Origin: CAZJHX01 sp964545715
GTDB lineage: Bacteria > Myxococcota_A > UBA9042 > GCA-2863065
Assembly: GCA_964545715.1 (NCBI GenBank)
Contig: CAZJHX010000011.1
Coordinates: 1 to 64,000, forward strand
DNA length: 64,000 bases
Direction of reading: 5' to 3'
The notes under the pieces were generated by a model that had not been told where the DNA came from, made no database searches, and saw only the letters and a list, made by a program, of their open reading frames with translations. Both the position numbers and the translations under genes were made by a program. Below, in pieces: positions 60,303 to 64,000 of the stretch. The number at the start of each line of letters is the position of its first letter. Positions within the stretch are counted from its first letter, which is position 1.

Positions 60303-61469
60303 CTAGTCATACAGCAGCCAACGGCGTCGCCGCTCCGCAAACGCCGCTTCATGCGCCGCCCACCCCGCGACCACGTCGTCCGCGCCGCCGCCGCCCTCCA
60401 GCACTTCGCGCAGGCCCGCTTCGCCAAGGAGCAGGTCTATGGCCAGCCGGTCCGCCTCAAACTCGTAGACCTCGGTGCGCCAGGCGAAGTCGCGCGGCCA
60501 CAGCGTCTGCACCGCGGCGACGACCGACAGGCCCAGGTGGACGGGCCGCAGAGCCTTTCTGTCCGTCACCAGAATGTGCACCCCGCCGCAGGCTTGCCCC
60601 GCGTACTTCTGAAACGTCGGCTGAAAGACGTGCGGCCGAAACTGGACGCCGGGCAGCGCCATCGCGTTCAGGTGCTCGGCCAGGCGAAACGGGTCGATGA
60701 ACGGTGCGCCGACCAGCTCAAACGGCGTCGTGGTCCCGCGCCCTTCACTGAGGATCGTCCCCTCGATAAGGCACATACCCGGATAGATGGCTGCGGTGGT
60801 CAGCGTGGGCATGTTGGGCGACGGCGGAATCCAGGGTAGGTCGGTCTCGTCAAACCACATGCCGCGCCGCCAGCCGTCCATCTCGATCACGGTGCCCAGT
60901 CCCGACGTGTACGTGCGCACCAACTCCCCGAGCGTCAGCCCGTGTCGCTGCGGGGCGCTGTACATGCCCACAAACGAGCGCAGCGCCGGCTCGACGACGT
61001 TGCCCTCGATCGCCACGCCGCCGATCGGGTTGGGGCGGTCGCACACCAACGTCTCCACGCCGATCTCCGCCGCGACCTCGCACACCATGGCCGCCGTCGC
61101 AGCGTACGTGTAATACCGCGCACCCACGTCCGCCAGGTCGATCACCAGTGCGTCCAAGCCGGTCAGCGCCTGCGGGTCCGGCCGCAGCGAGGCCTTGTCG
61201 TGTCCATACAGGCTGACCATCGGCAGGTCGGTCCAGCGGTCGTGTCCGCCGTCGACCGGGATCATGTCCTGCGCCGTGCCCCACGGTCCGTGCTCCGGTC
61301 CCAGAAGCCGAACCACGTTCGCGCCGGCCGCTCGCAGCGCGTCCACGGCAAAGACCAGGTCGCGCGTAAACGACGCGTGGTGGCCGACCAGCCCGATCCG
61401 CCGTCCGGCGACCCGGTGCGCCTGATCGCTGACGAGTACATCGAGCCCCGTCCGGATGATGACGCTCAC
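60303..61469 (-). CDS. NamZ-like exo-beta-N-acetylmuramidase (DUF1343)
   Basis: A 388-residue DUF1343 protein. Characterised members (NamZ) release MurNAc from muropeptides during cell-wall recycling. Hallmarks are LLGPEHGPWGTAQD near 60, LYGHDKASLRPDP, DLADVGARYYTY, CDRPNPIGGVAIEGN, FVGMYSAPQRHGLTLGE and LSEGRGTTTPFELVGAPFI. No signal peptide is seen, unlike many members, so a cytoplasmic role is possible. The GTG start overlaps the argF stop in GTGA. Confidence 0.92.
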   Translation of the reverse strand: MSVIIRTGLDVLVSDQAHRVAGRRIGLVGHHASFTRDLVFAVDALRAAGANVVRLLGPEHGPWGTAQDMIPVDGGHDRWTDLPMVSLYGHDKASLRPDPQALTGLDALVIDLADVGARYYTYAATAAMVCEVAAEIGVETLVCDRPNPIGGVAIEGNVVEPALRSFVGMYSAPQRHGLTLGELVRTYTSGLGTVIEMDGWRRGMWFDETDLPWIPPSPNMPTLTTAAIYPGMCLIEGTILSEGRGTTTPFELVGAPFIDPFRLAEHLNAMALPGVQFRPHVFQPTFQKYAGQACGGVHILVTDRKALRPVHLGLSVVAAVQTLWPRDFAWRTEVYEFEADRLAIDLLLGEAGLREVLEGGGGADDVVAGWAAHEAAFAERRRRWLLYD

Positions 61470-62392
61470 GCCTTGCCCAGCAAGAAGAGCATCAGCGCCT
61501 TCTGTGCGTGCAACCGGTTTTCAGCCTCGTCAAAGATGATCGACTGCGGGCCGTCACACACCTTCGCGCTCACCTCTTCGCCGCGATGCGCCGGCAGGCA
61601 GTGCATGAACACGGCGCCGTCGTTTGCTCGCGCCATCATCGGCGCATCCACCATGAAGCCCTGAAATCTGGCCAGTCGCTCCTGCTGCTCCGCCTCCTGG
61701 CCCATCGACGCCCACACGTCCGTGTACAAGATGTCGGCCCCGCGCACGCCCTCGACCGGATCGTTGCTCACGGTCACCGTGCTGCCCTCCACCGCCGCGT
61801 GCGCGCGCGCCGCGTCGACGTAGGCCTGGTCCGGCTCGTAGCCTTTCGGGCTCACGCAGGTGAAGTCCATCCCCACGCGTGAGCAGCCCAACATCAGCGA
61901 GTGCGCCATGTTGTTGCCGTCGCCGACGTACGCCATGTGCAGCCCTTTCAGCCGCCCGAAATGCTCTTGGATGGTCTGCAGATCCGCCAGCACCTGACAG
62001 GGATGCAGCGCATCGCTCAAGCCGTTGATGATCGGCACCGTCGCGTGCGCCGCCAGCTCCTCGATGTCGCTGTGCGCGTAGACCCGCGCCATGATGATGT
62101 CGCAATAGCGGCTGATTACCCGCGCCGTGTCCGCGACCGTCTCGCCGCGCCCGATTTGAATGTCGCTGGCGCCCAGAAAGAGCGCGGAGCCGCCCAGCTG
62201 GAACATGCCGACCTCAAAGCTGACCCGCGTGCGCGTGCTCTTCTTTTGAAAGATCATCGCCAGCGTCTTGCCCGCCAGCGCCGTGCGCCAGGCATCGAGA
62301 TTGGCTTTGACCTCGCTGGCCAGCTCTAGAATCCGGTGCAGCTCGTCGCGATTCAGGTCGTCCAGCGTGCACAAATGGCGAAGCGTCGTCAC
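61466..62392 (-). CDS. argF: Ornithine carbamoyltransferase
   Basis: Makes citrulline from ornithine and carbamoyl phosphate. The 308 residues carry the carbamoyl-phosphate loop KKSTRTRVSF near 51-60, HPCQVLADLQT, and the ornithine loop MHCLPAHRGEEV. The start is GTG with no strong ribosome site visible. It is the first gene of the run argF-namZ-nadD-DUF2520 and shares carbamoyl phosphate with pyrB in the other operon. Confidence 0.96.
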   Translation of the reverse strand: MTTLRHLCTLDDLNRDELHRILELASEVKANLDAWRTALAGKTLAMIFQKKSTRTRVSFEVGMFQLGGSALFLGASDIQIGRGETVADTARVISRYCDIIMARVYAHSDIEELAAHATVPIINGLSDALHPCQVLADLQTIQEHFGRLKGLHMAYVGDGNNMAHSLMLGCSRVGMDFTCVSPKGYEPDQAYVDAARAHAAVEGSTVTVSNDPVEGVRGADILYTDVWASMGQEAEQQERLARFQGFMVDAPMMARANDGAVFMHCLPAHRGEEVSAKVCDGPQSIIFDEAENRLHAQKALMLFLLGKA

Positions 62393-62439
62393 GGTCCTCG
62401 TCTCCCGCTCAATCCGGGCTGCCCCCTAGCAGTCCTCTG

Positions 62440-63900
62440 CTAGAAAGAGGCTCCCATACTCATGAGGGCACCGCCAGGAATCGGGACGACGGACATCGAG
62501 TTCATGACGGGTGGCGGTGGCGAGTCGGTGGCGACCAGAATGATGCCGGTCAGCAGCATGGCGCCCCCGGTGGCGTACGCCGCGATCGAGATCGTCTGCA
62601 GCAGGTGCGCCTCCTCCTCCAGGGCCAGCGCTTCTCCCTGCGTCAGGTCCTGGCGGATCAGCTCGCTGGCCTTCGGGGGCTTGTTCACTTTGAAGTAGGT
62701 CGCGTTGTCGAATTTGCGCTGGTCCAGCAGCGCGAAGGTGGTGCACAGGCCGCCGCCCACGACGGAGGCGATGCCGATACCCGTCAGCGTCCAGCCCCAA
62801 CCGGACTGCGCGCTCGAGCCGCCCTCCGGCTGTTTGTACACGACCGGCGGCGGGTTCGGGCGGAAGCCGACCGCGTTCGGAATGGGCTGCAACACAGCCC
62901 GGACTTGCGTGATCCCGTTGGGGCCGACCGTGATCGGCTGGCGCCATGTCTGATGCCCGGGGGCGGTCACCTCTACCTGCACGGTGCCCAGCCGGATGTC
63001 CAACGGACGCGCCAGCGGTGTGGTCCCCAGCGGCTGCCCGTCCACGCGCACCTGGGCGCCGCGTACGCTTGAGTCGACCATCAGCTGGCCGCTCGTCTGC
63101 AACGGAACCAGCGACACCGGCACCTTCAGCTGCTCCAGGGGCTGCTTGACGAAGTCGAACTCCCGAGTGCGGAACCCACGCAGACTCACGCGGAGCTTGT
63201 AGCGCCCGCTGGAGAGGTTGACCACGCACGGACAGGTCCCGAGCGGCTGCGTGTTTGGGGCGATCAGGGTCGCCGTGGCCGACGGTGGCGTGGTCGTGAT
63301 CAGCACGCTGGACGGCTGGTCGATCAGGCGCAGGCTCAGCGTGGTCGTGCGCCCTGTCTGCACAATGACGTCTGCGTGATACGTCTTGTAGCGGTCGCGC
63401 AGCACCTCCAGCTTGTGCCGCCCCGTGCTGACCCGCTTGCCGTTCAGCGGCGTCTGGCCCAGCAGCTTCCCGCTGAGCCGCACCGTGGCGCCGACCGGAT
63501 CGGACGTGATGGAGATCATCCCCTCCTTGGGCCGATTCTTCAGCGCACGCTTGAGAGCCCGGATACTCTGCTTCACTTTGCGGCGGTTGCGCGCGCGGGG
63601 GGCGATGGTCAGGTAGTTCTTGAAGAACTTCAGCGCGTTGGCCGGGTCGCCGCGCTCCTGATGAACCCGCGCGATGTTGTAGACCAGCAGCGGGTTCGGA
63701 TCGAGGACGTACGCCTCCATCAGCTCTTTGAGCGCTTCCTCGAACTTGCCCTGCCGGAAGAAGGCGGTGCCCCGGTCGAAGTGCTCGCGGGCCTGCTGCA
63801 GCTTGTTCTGCGCCTCAGCGGGCGCGGGTGCAGCCACCACTGTCGTTGTTACTGCGAAGGCGATCAGTGCGTGTGCGCCGGAGCGCATGGAGCGTGTCAT
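62440..63900 (-). CDS. Exported TPR and PEGA-domain protein
   Basis: A 486-residue exported protein. A signal peptide (about 1-30) is followed by TPR-type helices (FDRGTAFFRQGKFEEALKEL, LLVYNIARVHQERGD) and several PEGA beta-domains (SDPVGATVRLSGKLLGQTPL, SVRGAQVRVDGQPLGTTPL, TPPSATATLIAPN), which often occur in surface-layer-like myxobacterial proteins. Two membrane helices lie near 375-395 and 445-465. The ATG directly follows the TAG of the partial gene upstream, so the two are co-expressed. Function beyond structural or sensory display is unknown. Confidence 0.9.
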   Translation of the reverse strand: MTRSMRSGAHALIAFAVTTTVVAAPAPAEAQNKLQQAREHFDRGTAFFRQGKFEEALKELMEAYVLDPNPLLVYNIARVHQERGDPANALKFFKNYLTIAPRARNRRKVKQSIRALKRALKNRPKEGMISITSDPVGATVRLSGKLLGQTPLNGKRVSTGRHKLEVLRDRYKTYHADVIVQTGRTTTLSLRLIDQPSSVLITTTPPSATATLIAPNTQPLGTCPCVVNLSSGRYKLRVSLRGFRTREFDFVKQPLEQLKVPVSLVPLQTSGQLMVDSSVRGAQVRVDGQPLGTTPLARPLDIRLGTVQVEVTAPGHQTWRQPITVGPNGITQVRAVLQPIPNAVGFRPNPPPVVYKQPEGGSSAQSGWGWTLTGIGIASVVGGGLCTTFALLDQRKFDNATYFKVNKPPKASELIRQDLTQGEALALEEEAHLLQTISIAAYATGGAMLLTGIILVATDSPPPPVMNSMSVVPIPGGALMSMGASF

Positions 63901-64000
63901 CTAGTAGATCTCATACGTATTGCCACTGGAGCCGCGACCCCCGCGGCCGCCGCCCGCCCGCGGCTTGCGCAGCTTCACTACTACGGCCTTGTCGCCGTTG
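63901..64000 (-). CDS. Partial gene, C-terminus only
   Basis: Cut by the window edge. The last 32 residues read GDKAVVVKLRKPRAGGGRGG, then RGSSGNTYEIY and TAG, with stop and the next start contiguous (TAGATG). The basic Gly/Arg tail gives no family. Only the 3' end of the gene is present here. Confidence 0.6.
   Translation of the reverse strand, partial: NGDKAVVVKLRKPRAGGGRGGRGSSGNTYEIY

Overview
The window is about 65% GC, densely coded and full of head-to-tail stop/start overlaps. It carries many Cys-rich or Asp/Pro-rich lipoproteins, an FHA protein, a Ser/Thr kinase fused to a STAND ATPase and WD40 propeller, a PEGA/TPR protein, an FGE-like protein and a fibrinogen-like secreted protein. 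This mix suggests a Myxococcota (former Deltaproteobacteria) chromosome. The phylum is inferred from gene content only, and the family is not resolved. A run of 100 N at 31501-31600, inside a tandem repeat, shows that this is a draft scaffold.

Layout. 0-5.3 kb: fibrinogen-like secreted protein, then a plus-strand run of hydrolase, FHA protein, amidohydrolase lipoprotein and kelch lipoprotein. 5.3-10.8 kb: minus-strand run prs, cysteine desulfurase, thiI (without rhodanese domain), membrane protein, DUF167, lipoprotein. 10.8-14.2 kb: lysine 2,3-aminomutase, a GT-C-like membrane protein and a lone RAYT transposase-like gene. 14.2-21.2 kb: Nramp-type transporter, a long lipoprotein with a LAS-type peptidase domain, an SDR enzyme, topA, and tRNA-Glu and tRNA-Lys.

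21.3-30.5 kb: ten tightly packed minus-strand genes. They run from a ribbon-helix-helix regulator through a UDP-glucuronate decarboxylase-like enzyme, lepA, two tandem signal peptidases I, pyrR, pyrB and a catalytically degraded pyrC to carA. A promoter with a perfect inverted repeat between its -35 and -10 boxes heads the run. 30.7-36.8 kb: calcium-loop lipoprotein, a 51-bp hairpin repeat array between convergent genes, SPOR protein, argS, FGE-like protein and a queuosine salvage enzyme.

36.9-50.1 kb: the 1593-residue kinase/STAND/WD40 protein, an APC permease with a lipoprotein, then a plus-strand run of glutaredoxin-like protein, atoE-like transporter, ridA, trpA, SCP2 protein, family III CoA-transferase, NtrC-type regulator and a small secreted protein. 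50.1-64 kb: lipoprotein, M1 aminopeptidase with HEAT repeats, polytopic membrane protein, amidase lipoprotein, a pair of apparent pseudo-signalling proteins (receiver-like, then PP2C-like/TM/SH3), and a minus-strand run of argF, NamZ-like, nadD and a DUF2520 protein. It ends with a PEGA/TPR protein and a gene cut by the window edge.

The most unusual items are: the tandem signal peptidases with a shared six-cysteine insert and helical N-terminal domain; the pseudo-receiver/pseudo-phosphatase pair; the hairpin array; the degraded dihydroorotase in the pyr operon; and the operator-promoter of the long operon.
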